Shown: positions 1 to 9,485, counted from the first letter of the stretch. The stretch: 64,000 bases of DNA from Acidobacteriota bacterium (GCA_026707545.1 JAPOWR010000001.1:1-64000), one strand, 5' to 3'. A program made the numbers and translations. Notes: a model not told the origin generated them from the sequence alone.

Positions 1-205
1 CGACATCGTCCTTCAGTCCGGCGACATCGTTCTTGAGCAGGCCGACATCGTCCTTCAGCCCGGCGACGTCGTCCTTCGTGGCGCCCTGTTGTTCGCGTTG
101 GCTGATCACGTCGGCTAGCAGCCTGGCCTGACGGGCGTCGAAGCCAACTTCTTCAAACCGTAGCTGCACCTCTCGGGGCTCGAGCGACAAGTCTATTCTC
201 TCCAT
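1..205 (-). CDS. N-terminal part of a small coiled-coil protein (DUF1640-like), cut by the window edge
   Basis: Reading back from an ATG at 205 gives an open frame of 68 codons that runs off the window start. It begins MERIDLSLEPREVQ and soon enters heptads of the type D-D-V-A-G-L-K, repeated at least three and a half times. Such small proteins usually form a coiled coil followed by a C-terminal membrane helix (DUF1640 style), but that end is outside the window. The heptads are encoded by near-identical 21-base units. The family call is by pattern only. Confidence 0.55.
   Translation of the reverse strand, partial: MERIDLSLEPREVQLRFEEVGFDARQARLLADVISQREQQGATKDDVAGLKDDVGLLKNDVAGLKDDV
2..82. 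repeat. 21-bp tandem coding repeat (coiled-coil heptads)
   Basis: Four imperfect units starting at 2, 23, 44 and 65 each begin GACATCGT or GACGTCGT on the plus strand. Each unit equals seven codons of the minus-strand coiled-coil gene, so copy-number change would keep the frame. Confidence 0.7.
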
Positions 206-262
206 ACCGACCAAGACGGATTGTGGAGCAGAAACCGAGGTTGCCCGGTGCCGGCGCGACCG

Positions 263-1117
263 CTAGAACTCGAACTCCAGCAGCACCTCCACGCTCTGAC
301 CCTCCGCGGTGACGGTGAACCGGTTCATTCCGAGGCGGAAGTGCTCCGCCAGTTCCTGGAAGTCGACTTCACCCATTCCGTCGACGATGGAGATTCCGAT
401 CCATCGGATCGTCTGGCCGTTGACCTCGGTGACGTGGGCCTCGTTGGTATCGGCCGCCAGTCCCGTGAACAGGAGCGGCAGGCTGACGAGCCGAACCTCG
501 GGGTCGATGCTGTCATACGGGATGCTGACTTCGAATCCGGGGATGTCGGAGCGGAGAACCGGGAGATCCCGGGGCGTCACGACGTCTACCTCCGCGGGGG
601 CGGCGGTCTGCGCGTCGAAGATGACGCCGCGGCTCAGGTGCGCCTGCTTGCCCTTGATGAGGATGAAAGGCCAGGCGATGACCTTGGCCAGGACAGCGGC
701 GGTAACGAAGCGGCCCCTGCCGGAGCGGTCATAGCCGCCTGCCAGGCGGATCGATGAGTCGTCCACCGCAGCGACGGTGTTGGCTTCGACCTCGAGCCGG
801 CCCCGGATGCCGGCGATCTTGGCCCGCCGGGCCTTGCTGACTTCGGACCAGACCACGGTGCCCGCTTCGATGACGACGCGGCCGTCGATCACGACATCCT
901 CGGCGACCCTGGCGCGGACGCGGTCTCCCAGGCGGACGAAGTTGCTTGACTTCTTCTTTGTCGAGAGGCTCTCGTCGAGGACGCAGTAGACGGTCGTTCC
1001 GGCCGGAATCCGCACCCTTTCGGCGATTCCGGCGGCTGGCAGAGCGGTCAGCAGGACGGCAGCGACCGCCGCCCTGAAGAGACGGGTTTGGCGCACGGAT
1101 GAGACCTCCCGGGTCAT
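263..1117 (-). CDS. Secreted protein of unknown function, conjugation-barrel-like N-terminal half
   Basis: 284 residues. An N-terminal signal peptide (hydrophobic run at residues 13-32 ending AGIAE) indicates export. Residues about 35-100 have the pattern 'rIPAGT-V...L.ES......G..V.ARV..DV..DG.VVI.AGTVV', which resembles the repeated beta motif of VirB10/TrbI-type barrel domains, but nothing else conjugative lies nearby. The second half is unrecognised. It is transcribed toward the truncated coiled-coil gene (57-bp gap) and away from the sodium symporter. Function unknown. Confidence 0.6.
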   Translation of the reverse strand: MTREVSSVRQTRLFRAAVAAVLLTALPAAGIAERVRIPAGTTVYCVLDESLSTKKKSSNFVRLGDRVRARVAEDVVIDGRVVIEAGTVVWSEVSKARRAKIAGIRGRLEVEANTVAAVDDSSIRLAGGYDRSGRGRFVTAAVLAKVIAWPFILIKGKQAHLSRGVIFDAQTAAPAEVDVVTPRDLPVLRSDIPGFEVSIPYDSIDPEVRLVSLPLLFTGLAADTNEAHVTEVNGQTIRWIGISIVDGMGEVDFQELAEHFRLGMNRFTVTAEGQSVEVLLEFEF

Positions 1118-1248
1118 GAGCGTTGGCAGTGAGATCTACGCCGCCGGGCGGCCCGCGGTTTCAGTGCTCGCCGTCGAATCCGGGATCCACTCGTACCGGC
1201 TGCGGCTTGGTGCCGGTCCGCTCCTGCGATACCGTGACGCCTTCGCGC

Positions 1249-2820
1249 ATGAGCTTGATCGTCTGGTCCTGGCTGTTCCTGGTCGTCTATCTGGGCGGCA
1301 TGCTGGCCTTCGGCGTGATCGGCCGGAACCGGGTTCAAGGCGCCGACGACTTCGCGACGGCCCGGGCGGCCTACGGGCCTTTCTTCCTCGCCCTCGCCTT
1401 CGCCGCAACGACCGCGAGCGGCGCGACATTCCTTGGCTTCCCGGGGCTTGCCTACGAGCACGGCACCGCGGCGCTGCTGTCGGCGGTGCTGTACCCGGCC
1501 GGCGTGTATCTGGGCGTGCTGATCTGCATGCGGTTGGTGGCGAACGTAGGCGACCGGTTCGGTTCGCGTTCGATTCCGGAGTTCCTGGGAGACCGGTACC
1601 AGTCGGACGGCATCCGCGTGATCGTGACCGTGGCGTCCCTGCTCCTCTTCTTCTACCTCGCCGGCCAGCTCCTGTCGGGCCTGGTCATGTTCGAGACGAT
1701 GCTCGGCCTGTCGCCGGCCTGGGCGCTCGGGATCACGGCCGTCGTGCTGATGATCTACGTGTCGCTTGGTGGCGCCCACGCGGACATCCTCACCGACGGC
1801 GTCCAGGGCTTCCTCATGCTGCTGATCGGCGTCCTCGTCATCCTCCTGTTCCTCTTCGGCGCCGGCCTCGACGGCGGCTTCGGCTCGGTCATCTCGAGCA
1901 TCCGGGGCCAGGACCCGAACCAGGTGGGCTGGATCAACCGCTCTACGCCCCTCTACCACTCCTGGTGGTCGCAGATGGCGGTTCTCCTGGCCCATATCCC
2001 GCTCGGGCTGTTGCCTCACATCGGGAACAAGATCTGGGCTCTCAAGACCGGCCGGTCGCGTTTCACCTTCCTGCGCTTCGCTTCCGTGTTCGGCGTCACG
2101 CTGGGCATGCTCGGTCTCGGCGGCGCCCTGGCCCGGGCAGTGCTGGGCGGCCGTCTCTACGAGGAAGGGTCGAATCCGAACGAGGCCCTGCCGGCTCTGT
2201 TCATCGAGCTCTTCCCGGCCTGGCTGGCGGCGCTGATCGGCGTCGGCATCCTGTCCGCTGTCATGTCGACGGCGGACGGACTGGTCGTGTCCTCGTCGCA
2301 GATCGTCGCGAACGATCTCTACCGGCGGACGATCGCGCCTCGCTTCCATTCGCACTTGAGCGACGAGCAGCTCGACCGGCGGGTGCTGCTCATCAGCCGC
2401 TGGGCGACGGTGGGCGTCATGGTCGTCTGCGTGACGATGGCCTGGATGCTGATGGACATGAACATCGCCATCCTGGTCTGGACGGGGAACGGCGGCATGA
2501 TGGCGGCGTTCGCGGGCCCGCTCGTACTCGGCGCGCTCTGGAGCGGCGTGACGCGCACCGGCGCGTACACGGGGCTGATCGTGGGCTTGAGCTCCTTCCT
2601 GATCCTGCACACCGGCGTCATCGATCCGTCCTGGTTCGAGGGCAGCTTCCTGCACCCGGTGTTCTCCTGGCTGCATGGGGAAGCGCCGAACCCGACCTCG
2701 TGCGCGGCGCTGGCCGGACTGTTCGCGATGGGTTGCACGGCGGCCGTGTCGTTGGCGACGAAGCCGCTGCCCGAGGCCCATGTCGGGTCGCTCTTCCGGC
2801 GCGTCGAGGCGACGGACTAG
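1249..2820 (+). CDS. Sodium:solute symporter (SSS family)
   Basis: 523 residues with about 13 hydrophobic helices, opening MSLIVWSWLFLVVYLGG. The early segment Y-x-L-G-G-M-L-A-F-G, the GATFLGFPG stretch of helix 2, and the GGAHADILTDGVQG segment match PutP/PanF-like Na+/solute symporters. The ATG at 1249 is preferred over upstream in-frame starts because those add about 42 non-hydrophobic residues. The substrate cannot be predicted. The rutE-like gene follows after three bases, so the two are probably co-transcribed, but this does not prove shared chemistry. Confidence 0.88.
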   Translation: MSLIVWSWLFLVVYLGGMLAFGVIGRNRVQGADDFATARAAYGPFFLALAFAATTASGATFLGFPGLAYEHGTAALLSAVLYPAGVYLGVLICMRLVANVGDRFGSRSIPEFLGDRYQSDGIRVIVTVASLLLFFYLAGQLLSGLVMFETMLGLSPAWALGITAVVLMIYVSLGGAHADILTDGVQGFLMLLIGVLVILLFLFGAGLDGGFGSVISSIRGQDPNQVGWINRSTPLYHSWWSQMAVLLAHIPLGLLPHIGNKIWALKTGRSRFTFLRFASVFGVTLGMLGLGGALARAVLGGRLYEEGSNPNEALPALFIELFPAWLAALIGVGILSAVMSTADGLVVSSSQIVANDLYRRTIAPRFHSHLSDEQLDRRVLLISRWATVGVMVVCVTMAWMLMDMNIAILVWTGNGGMMAAFAGPLVLGALWSGVTRTGAYTGLIVGLSSFLILHTGVIDPSWFEGSFLHPVFSWLHGEAPNPTSCAALAGLFAMGCTAAVSLATKPLPEAHVGSLFRRVEATD

Positions 2821-2823
2821 GTC

Positions 2824-3414
2824 ATGCCGAGGATTGCGGAGGAGGCGATGGATGTCCTGTTCCGGGACGCCCGCAGCCAGAACAGGTGGTTGCCGCGGGA
2901 GGTGCCGCGGGAGACCCTTCAGGAGCTCCACGACCTGATGAAGTGGGGGCCGACGAGCGCGAACTGCTGGCCGCAGCGGGTCGTCTTCACCGTGAGCGAT
3001 GAAGCGAAAGAGCGGCTGGCTTCGATCGCCATGCCGGGCAACCAGGACAAGATCCGGCAGGCGCCAGCGACCGCGATCCTCGGCTACGACCTGGCGTTCT
3101 TCGACAGGATGGACGTGCTCTTCGCCCACAACCCGGGCATGGCCAAGATGTTCCGCAACAACGCGGAGCTGGCGGAGGTGACGGCGTTTCGCAACGCCAC
3201 GCTGCAGGGGGCCTACTTCATGCTGGCCGCTCGCTCGCTCGGCCTCGACTGCGGCCCGATGTCGGGGTTCGACAACGCGAAGTGCGACGACTTGTTCTTC
3301 CCCGGCACGACCGTGCGCTCGAACTTCCTGTGCTCGATCGGCTACGGTGATCCCGAAGGACTCTTCGGGCGGCTGCCGCGGCCGGAGTTCGAGGAGGTCT
3401 GCCGCGTCGAGTAG
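2824..3414 (+). CDS. rutE: Malonic semialdehyde reductase RutE (nitroreductase family)
   Basis: 196 residues, the usual RutE length. In the pyrimidine-degradation (Rut) pathway this flavoprotein reduces malonic semialdehyde to 3-hydroxypropionate. Nitroreductase-fold landmarks are visible: LHDLMKWGPTSANCWPQR near the N-terminus (FMN binding), the central MPGNQDKIRQAP segment, and LGLDCGPMSGFDN toward the C-terminus. No other rut gene is nearby, so it may serve another source of malonic semialdehyde or act as a general reductase. It ends two bases from the convergent trkH stop. Confidence 0.85.
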   Translation: MPRIAEEAMDVLFRDARSQNRWLPREVPRETLQELHDLMKWGPTSANCWPQRVVFTVSDEAKERLASIAMPGNQDKIRQAPATAILGYDLAFFDRMDVLFAHNPGMAKMFRNNAELAEVTAFRNATLQGAYFMLAARSLGLDCGPMSGFDNAKCDDLFFPGTTVRSNFLCSIGYGDPEGLFGRLPRPEFEEVCRVE

Positions 3415-3415
3415 G

Positions 3416-4858
3416 TCAACGCCGCCAGAAGGCGGGCAGGAGAAGCGCGGTCACGGCCACGATCTCCAGGCGGCCGAGCCACATCAGGACGATCAGCAGC
3501 AGCTTCTCCCAGCCCGCGAAGAAGGCGTAGTCGAGTGACGGACCGGCGGCTCCCATCGCCGGGCCCACGTTCGAAAGGCAGGCGAGGGAAGTCGACAGGG
3601 AGGTCACCATGTCGTTGCCCGCGATCGCGAGGGTGGCGGCGACGCCCAGCCACAGGAAGGCGAAGAGCGTCATGAAACCTCCCAGGCTTCGTGCGACCTG
3701 ATCGCTGATCGTGCGTTCACCCACGCGCAGGGCGAGCACGCGGCGCGGGTTGAAGATCAACTGGACTTCGCGGAGCGCCATCTTCAGCGTGATCACGAAC
3801 CTGCCGACCTTGACGCCGCCCGCGGTCGAGCCGGCGCAGCCGCCGACGAACATGGCCAGCAGCAGCAGGGTGCGGGACGTATCGCTCCAGGAGTCGTAGT
3901 CCCGGGTCGTGTAGCCGGTCGTCGTCATCAGGGAAACCGAGTTGAAGGCAGCCTCACGTAGTGCCTCCAGGAAGGGCAGATCGGTGCTGCGCCAGCGATC
4001 CAGCGTGACGAGCGCCACCAGCACCGCGGCGATCGACGTGTAGGCGCGAAACTCGGTGTCGCGGTAGAGCTGGCTGGGCCGGAAACGCACCGCGAACATC
4101 AGGGAGAAGTTGATCCCGGCGATCAGCATGAAAGCGATGATCGTCCACTCGATGAAGGCCGAGTTGAAGGCGCCCACGCTGGCGTTCAAGGGCGCGAAAC
4201 CGCCGATTGAGACGGTGGTGAAGGCGTAACAGAAGGCCTCGTACTGGCTGGCGCCGCCGGCGAGCAGCAGCAGGATGAGGGCAATCGTGAGGCCGACGTA
4301 GATCTGCCAGAGCACGGTCGCCGTCTTCTGCACCTGGGGCTGCATGATGTCCTGCGTCGGCCCGGGTACCTCCAACCGGTAGAGCAGACGGGCGCCGGGT
4401 CCCAGGCTCGGGAACAGGGCGACGAACAGGAGCAGGATTCCCATGCCGCCGAGCCACTGGGTGAGGCTCCGCCAGAGCAGGATGCTGGCGCTCAGTTGTT
4501 CGATGTCGGTCAGGATCGAGGCGCCGGTCGTCGTGATGCCCGAGGCGGACTCGAACAGGGCCGCGATCGGATCGGTGATCTCGCCGCTCAGCAGGTAGGG
4601 AAGTGCGCCGAAGAAGGAGGCCAGGATGTAGGCGCCGACCACGACCAGGATCGCCTCGCGCCGGTAGATCTTCTCGTGCGGTTTGCCCCACCAGTGAGCC
4701 GCTATGCCGGCCGCCGCGCACGCCAGGAGCGATCCTCCGAGCGCCGCGGCGGGTCGTTCCTCGCCGTGCCAGAGCGCGAAGAAGAAGGGGATCAACTGCG
4801 CGCCGGCGAGCAGCAGCAGAAGCCGCCCGACCAGACCGGAAACGGCTCGCAGGTTCAT
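3416..4858 (-). CDS. trkH: TrkH/KtrB-type potassium uptake membrane protein
   Basis: 480 residues with the four pseudo-repeated pore segments of the Trk/Ktr/HKT superfamily: TTTGAS (109-114), SIGGF (217-221), TTTGY (312-316) and SNVGPA (429-434), each supplying a filter glycine. It should conduct K+ across the inner membrane with a TrkA/KtrA-type cytoplasmic NAD-binding ring, but no such gene is in the window. It follows the PQQ dehydrogenase gene by 18 bp on the same strand and is probably read through from it. Confidence 0.9.
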   Translation of the reverse strand: MNLRAVSGLVGRLLLLLAGAQLIPFFFALWHGEERPAAALGGSLLACAAAGIAAHWWGKPHEKIYRREAILVVVGAYILASFFGALPYLLSGEITDPIAALFESASGITTTGASILTDIEQLSASILLWRSLTQWLGGMGILLLFVALFPSLGPGARLLYRLEVPGPTQDIMQPQVQKTATVLWQIYVGLTIALILLLLAGGASQYEAFCYAFTTVSIGGFAPLNASVGAFNSAFIEWTIIAFMLIAGINFSLMFAVRFRPSQLYRDTEFRAYTSIAAVLVALVTLDRWRSTDLPFLEALREAAFNSVSLMTTTGYTTRDYDSWSDTSRTLLLLAMFVGGCAGSTAGGVKVGRFVITLKMALREVQLIFNPRRVLALRVGERTISDQVARSLGGFMTLFAFLWLGVAATLAIAGNDMVTSLSTSLACLSNVGPAMGAAGPSLDYAFFAGWEKLLLIVLMWLGRLEIVAVTALLLPAFWRR

Positions 4859-4876
4859 GGGGCGGGTTTGGCGGCC

Positions 4877-6901
4877 TTAGGGCGCCGGAGCCGCCGGCAG
4901 GTCAGGCAGTGCGAGGGCCAGCAGCTCGCCCTGGAACTCCTTGCCGCTGATCGCCATCACGACGTACTGGCGGCCTTCGTGGAGATAGGTCATCGGCGCT
5001 CCGCTCACGCCGGCTGGCAGTTCCGTTTCCCAGAGGACCTCCCCGGTCATCTTGTCGTAGGCGCGGAACTTGCGGCTGCCGGCGGCCTCGGGCTGGACGA
5101 TCATCGCGTCGGAGCCGTCGGCCAGGAAGACCAGGGTCTTCGTGACCAGGGCGGAAACGCGGCCCTGCTGGCCGAGTGGCGGGAGGTCGAGGTGCGCGAG
5201 TGCGGGGTGGTCGCGCGGTCCGTCGCCGTTCGGAACCATCCACAGGTGTTCGCCGGTGTCGAGATCGATCGCGGTCAGGCGGCCATAGGGCGGCTTCGTG
5301 ATCGGCAGGCCATTCGGCAGGGTGGCCCACTCGTAGCCGTCGGCCTCGCTCAGGTCGACCCGGTAGCGCACGTTGGAGCGCGCAGGGTCGGGTGGCGGCC
5401 GCAGGCCCAGGATCGCTGGCACGGTGACCGAGGGCAGGTAGAGCACGTTCGTCTCCGGATCGAGGGCCGCACCGTTCCAGTTCGTACCGCCAACCGCCCC
5501 GGGCACCTGGATCGTCGGTTTGGCGCCAGGACCTTCGATCAGCGTTGGTGGTTGAAAGATCGGGCCGATCCGGTACTCCGAAACGTACTCGAGCGCCATC
5601 GCCCGCAACTCCGGGGTGAAGTCGATCAGGTCGTCTATGGCCAAACCCTGGAGGTCGTACGGAAGCGGCCACGTCGGATGCGGCTGGGTCGGCCAGGCCT
5701 GTTCTCCGGGAACCTCGGACGGCGGTACCGGCAAATCGACGATCGGCCAGACCGGATCGCCGGTCTCCCGGTCGAAGACGTACAGGAACGCCTGCTTGGA
5801 GGGCTGCGCCAGCGCCTTGATCGGCTTGCCGTCGACAACGATGTCGGCGAGCACGGGAGCGGCCGGGAAGTCGTAGTCCCAGAGTCCGTGGTGCACGGCC
5901 TGAAAGTGCCAGAGACGCTCGCCGGTCTCGGTGTCGAGAGCGAGGATCGACTCGCCGAACAGGCCCATGCCCGGGCGGTGGCCGCCGTACCAGTCGTTGC
6001 TCGGGGTGCTGGTCGCGGCATAGGCGATGCCAAGTTCCTGGTCGCAACTGATCCAGGTCCAGACGTTCGCGGCGCCAGCCTCGGCGGCTTCCGGACTGTC
6101 CCAGGTGTCGAAGCCGAATTCGTCCGGCTCCGGGATGATGTTGAATCGCCAGAGGAGGTCGCCGGAACGTGCGTCGTAGCCGCGGATCATCCCGGGCGGG
6201 TTCTTGCGCCTCGACCAGGCGTCGGACGTCGACTCTCCGAGCACGATCACATCGCGGCAGACCACGGGCGCAGAAGTCCAGAAGTACTGCCGGCGGCGGA
6301 TGCCCTCTCCCGCGTCCAGCATGTCGATCCGGCCTTCGTCGCCGAAGTCCTGGTCCAGGGCGCCGGTTTCGGCGTCGAGCGCGGTCAGGCGGCCGTTGCC
6401 GTTGAAGAAGAGGCGCCGTCTCTCCCCGTCATTCCAGGTGACGCCGCCGCGAACGGAGAGCCGCCCCAAGTTCCTTGGCTCTTCGTCCTCGAAGGGGTCA
6501 TAGGTCCACAGGATCTCGCCGCTGGCGGGATCGAGCGCGGCCGCCCCGATGCCGGTGGCGACCAGGACCCGGCCGTCGCGCATCATCGGCGTGTTCTGGA
6601 ACACCGTCGGCGGGAGGACGCCCCGGTGGCGCGCGGCGAGACCGTAGTCGATCGACTTCCATCGCCAGGCGACCTCGAGCCGGTGGACGTTGGTTCGGTC
6701 GATCTGGTCGAGCGGCGAGTACTTGCTGCTCCGGCTGTCGGCGGCGTAGTTGTGCCACTCGCCGACCGGTTGGGCCGCGGCAGTGCTGGTTGAAGCCGGC
6801 CGCGGAACCTGGGCTGTCTGAGCCTGAACCGCGGCTCCAAGTCCTAACGTGCTGACGGCAACGGCGCTGAGGTACCGGCGGATCCTGGAACCGCGGATCA
6901 T
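4877..6901 (-). CDS. PQQ-dependent dehydrogenase (membrane/periplasmic glucose-dehydrogenase type)
   Basis: 674 residues from the ATG at 6901, which overlaps the upstream hydrolase stop by four bases (ATGA). A signal peptide (RYLSAVAVSTLGLGAAVQAQ) precedes an eight-bladed quinoprotein propeller opening VGEWHNYAADSRSSKYSPL. Typical blade motifs follow: WRFN, LWHFQAVHHGLWDYD, GGTNWNGAALDP and TGEVLWETELPAG. The DYD of the HHGLWDYD blade is a hallmark of quinoprotein glucose/alcohol dehydrogenases. It lacks the N-terminal membrane helices of Gcd, so it is probably a soluble periplasmic form that passes electrons to a quinone or cytochrome. The substrate is unknown. Confidence 0.85.
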   Translation of the reverse strand: MIRGSRIRRYLSAVAVSTLGLGAAVQAQTAQVPRPASTSTAAAQPVGEWHNYAADSRSSKYSPLDQIDRTNVHRLEVAWRWKSIDYGLAARHRGVLPPTVFQNTPMMRDGRVLVATGIGAAALDPASGEILWTYDPFEDEEPRNLGRLSVRGGVTWNDGERRRLFFNGNGRLTALDAETGALDQDFGDEGRIDMLDAGEGIRRRQYFWTSAPVVCRDVIVLGESTSDAWSRRKNPPGMIRGYDARSGDLLWRFNIIPEPDEFGFDTWDSPEAAEAGAANVWTWISCDQELGIAYAATSTPSNDWYGGHRPGMGLFGESILALDTETGERLWHFQAVHHGLWDYDFPAAPVLADIVVDGKPIKALAQPSKQAFLYVFDRETGDPVWPIVDLPVPPSEVPGEQAWPTQPHPTWPLPYDLQGLAIDDLIDFTPELRAMALEYVSEYRIGPIFQPPTLIEGPGAKPTIQVPGAVGGTNWNGAALDPETNVLYLPSVTVPAILGLRPPPDPARSNVRYRVDLSEADGYEWATLPNGLPITKPPYGRLTAIDLDTGEHLWMVPNGDGPRDHPALAHLDLPPLGQQGRVSALVTKTLVFLADGSDAMIVQPEAAGSRKFRAYDKMTGEVLWETELPAGVSGAPMTYLHEGRQYVVMAISGKEFQGELLALALPDLPAAPAP

Positions 6902-8067
6902 TCCGGCTCGATGCCGTCGGGATCGCTCTGCTCTTCGCCAGAGGGAGCCGTCTCTTCGCCGCTCTTCTTCTCGTCTTCCGAGGCCCCCGGGATGTTCCTT
7001 CCGGCTTCCAGGGCCTCCTTGATCTCGTTGAAGCCTGGGGGGAGACTCTGATTGGCGAGCGCCTCGCTGAGCGACTCCTGCCAGGTCAGGCGCTTCCCGG
7101 GTGTGCCGTCGGGGTTCGGCTTTGGATCCAGCCACTCCAGGGAGTACAGGAAGCCATCCATCCTGGACACGGTGTCCTTGTACATCTTGTTCTTCTCGTC
7201 GCCCTCACCGCGCCCATGGTTGAAGAAGCCGTGCGCCTTGTCGTGGTAACTGACGAAGTCGCATCGCGCCTTGTGAGACCGCAGACCGAGGCAGAAGTCG
7301 TGGGCTGTGCTGTGGGGCACGGTCTGGTCGGCGGTGCCATGAAACATGATGGTTGGAGGCAGACCGGTGCGGAGGTGGTGGTACGGAGACATCGACTCGG
7401 CCGGCGCGCCGAGACGTTCGGCAAGTGCTTCGAGCCGTTCGCTCGCCTCGTCCGTGAGCTCGGGACCGCCTTCGACCGGCGCCAGAACGGTCGCTGGATT
7501 GAACAGAACCAGGGCGTTGGGGACCGGGCTCACGCCGTCGGGATCGGGATCGTGGCCCGGCAATGTGGCGGTAGCCGCGGCCAGATGGCCGCCTGCCGAT
7601 CCACCGCCGGCGGCGATCCGATCGGGATCGATGCCGAGCCGGTCCGCGTTGGTGCGCAGCCAGCGGACGGCGCTCTTGGCGTCCTTGACGCACTCATCCG
7701 CCGTCACTCCGTGGCGGCTGGCCACCCGGTAGTCGGCCGCAGCCGCGACCATGCCGCGGTCGGCGAGGTATCGGCAGTGTGGAAGGAACTGCTGAGGCGA
7801 GCCCGCGCGCCAGCCTCCACCGAAGAAGAAGACGATCGCGGGTCTGCTGTCCTCAGCCGAGTGGCCCTCGGGGTTACACAGATAGATCTTCAGTTCGACA
7901 TCGCCGACGGTGCGGTAGACCTCCGGGGTCGTTCCCTCCATTTCGGGCGGATAGGGCCGTTGGGCCGCGACCGGAGCGGCAGCGGCCACAACCAGGAGGA
8001 CGGCAAGGGAAAGCGACGCGCGCATGGACGGACGTCGGTTGGATCGGAGGAAGGTCGAACGGGTCAT
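6898..8067 (-). CDS. Secreted alpha/beta hydrolase (BD-FAE/esterase-like)
   Basis: 389 residues from the ATG at 8067 (a GTG at 8073 is also possible). Signal peptide ends APVAAQ. The core shows the oxyanion segment FFFGGGW, the nucleophile elbow G-G-G-S-A-G-G (Ser about 157), an acid region in HGTADQTVPH and a histidine in DKAHGFFNHG, so the catalytic triad is intact. This is the exported esterase/lipase group often found beside sugar-degrading genes. The C-terminal 40 residues are acidic and low in complexity. Its stop overlaps the start of the PQQ dehydrogenase, so translation is coupled. Confidence 0.82.
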   Translation of the reverse strand: MTRSTFLRSNRRPSMRASLSLAVLLVVAAAAPVAAQRPYPPEMEGTTPEVYRTVGDVELKIYLCNPEGHSAEDSRPAIVFFFGGGWRAGSPQQFLPHCRYLADRGMVAAAADYRVASRHGVTADECVKDAKSAVRWLRTNADRLGIDPDRIAAGGGSAGGHLAAATATLPGHDPDPDGVSPVPNALVLFNPATVLAPVEGGPELTDEASERLEALAERLGAPAESMSPYHHLRTGLPPTIMFHGTADQTVPHSTAHDFCLGLRSHKARCDFVSYHDKAHGFFNHGRGEGDEKNKMYKDTVSRMDGFLYSLEWLDPKPNPDGTPGKRLTWQESLSEALANQSLPPGFNEIKEALEAGRNIPGASEDEKKSGEETAPSGEEQSDPDGIEPE

Positions 8068-8123
8068 CGGCACCTCGTGAAGATCGGGAAGTCCGCGCCG
8101 GATTGTACCGGCCCGGGAGAGGG

Positions 8124-9485
8124 TTACCCGCCCGTCTCGATGGGTGTCTCAGCAGCCTCCCCGACGCTCTCGCCGGGTTCGCCGCGGATCCAGACCAGGC
8201 GGTACTCGTCGAGGGGCTGCAGCTCGGCTTCCAAGGCTTGCTGGATTCGCCTCGAGGAGCCCGGCCTGGCACTCATCGGCCCCCTCTCCAGGAAAGCGGA
8301 GACGCGCTGGTTGCTCCTGCAGGCGTCATCATCCTCGCGGCAGCCGAAGTCGTCGTTCTGGGTCTCGAGCAGGAAGACGAGCGGGTCGGGCGAAACGAAC
8401 AGGCCGTCCAGGGTCCGGTAGGCGTTCCAGAGGTCGAGCGAGGGGATGCCGTAGCCGTTGCCGCCCTCCACGAACCCGACTGCTTCGGCCACCGCGCCGT
8501 CAGGTTTGACGGTGACGATGCCCGGGAACGGATCGAAGACCCGGCGCGACAACTCCTGCAGCGTGAAGGCGTCCCCATCTTTCAGTTCGAAGATCTCGAC
8601 GAGCGGTTCACCCGCGTCCACGACCCTCTCGATCAGTTCGACCTCCAGGTCTCGGAGCCGAGAGAGGCTCTCCGAGCCGCGGCGGACGGGCGGTGGCGCT
8701 GCCGGCGGTGTCAATTGCCGCGGTTGTGAAATCAGTTGAGACTCCGGCAGTTCCTCGCCGTCCGCGGCCGCGAACAGCCCGCGCAGCGTCTCGAAGCGGC
8801 GGCCCGGGTTCTCGTCCATGTACTTCCACAGCACCGCGATCCGTCGCTGGTAGCGGGCAGCATCGGCCGCGAAGTTGCGGAAGCCGCGGTCGACGGTTGT
8901 CGACTCGCCCGCCGTCGCTCGCGTGCCGCCCGTGAACAGGAACGCCAGGGTGACGGTCTGCGGCGGCGGACGGCCCTGATCCGGCAGCCGTGGCTCGTTG
9001 TCCCGGACCTCGAAGACGGGCTGCATCGGAGTGTCGACAAAGAAGTCCTGGAGAGCGCCGTTCGGATCGGCCGCCAGCGCCCAGCGGCGGTAGGAGGTAA
9101 GTTCTCTTTCGGCCCGTTGCCACTCAGCGCCGTCGGCCAGCGGCTCGAAGATGCGGTCGAACCGGATGTGCCACGGGTCATGCTCGTTCATCAGCGCCTG
9201 GGTGCGGTCGTTCACCCGCCGCGCGACGAGGGAGTTTTCCTTCGGGATCATGTGGCGCCGGATGTCGACCTGAGCCTCGATTCGCACGTAGCCGGCTATG
9301 TCCACTGGCGTTGGCGCATCGGTTTCCGCGGCTGGCGCGTCCGCGGATTCCGGGAAGAACTCGAGCGTGAGCGTCTCGGAGACCGGATCGTCCGTGCAGG
9401 CCGGGAGGGCTGCCGTCAGGAGGACGACTATCAGCGGTAGAGCGCTGCGGCGAGAGGAACGGAGGGGCGTTCCGGTTCGGTGCAT
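8124..9485 (-). CDS. Lipoprotein of unknown function
   Basis: 453 residues from the ATG at 9485. Residues 15-31 form a lipoprotein signal with lipobox L-P-A-C, then TDDPVSETLTLEFFP. The mature part is soluble, rich in Arg/Asp/Glu, and I recognise no domain. A patch GFVEGGNGYGIPSLDLWNAYRTLDG precedes a possible disulfide region (FGCREDDDACRSN). It is divergent from the matB-like gene, with 58 bp between the two starts, and its 3' end is 56 bp from the start of the hydrolase gene. No function can be assigned. Confidence 0.65.
   Translation of the reverse strand: MHRTGTPLRSSRRSALPLIVVLLTAALPACTDDPVSETLTLEFFPESADAPAAETDAPTPVDIAGYVRIEAQVDIRRHMIPKENSLVARRVNDRTQALMNEHDPWHIRFDRIFEPLADGAEWQRAERELTSYRRWALAADPNGALQDFFVDTPMQPVFEVRDNEPRLPDQGRPPPQTVTLAFLFTGGTRATAGESTTVDRGFRNFAADAARYQRRIAVLWKYMDENPGRRFETLRGLFAAADGEELPESQLISQPRQLTPPAAPPPVRRGSESLSRLRDLEVELIERVVDAGEPLVEIFELKDGDAFTLQELSRRVFDPFPGIVTVKPDGAVAEAVGFVEGGNGYGIPSLDLWNAYRTLDGLFVSPDPLVFLLETQNDDFGCREDDDACRSNQRVSAFLERGPMSARPGSSRRIQQALEAELQPLDEYRLVWIRGEPGESVGEAAETPIETGG

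Noticed and set aside
2-82. Possible CRISPR-like array
   Set aside because: The repeats are contiguous, with no spacers, and encode coiled-coil heptads.
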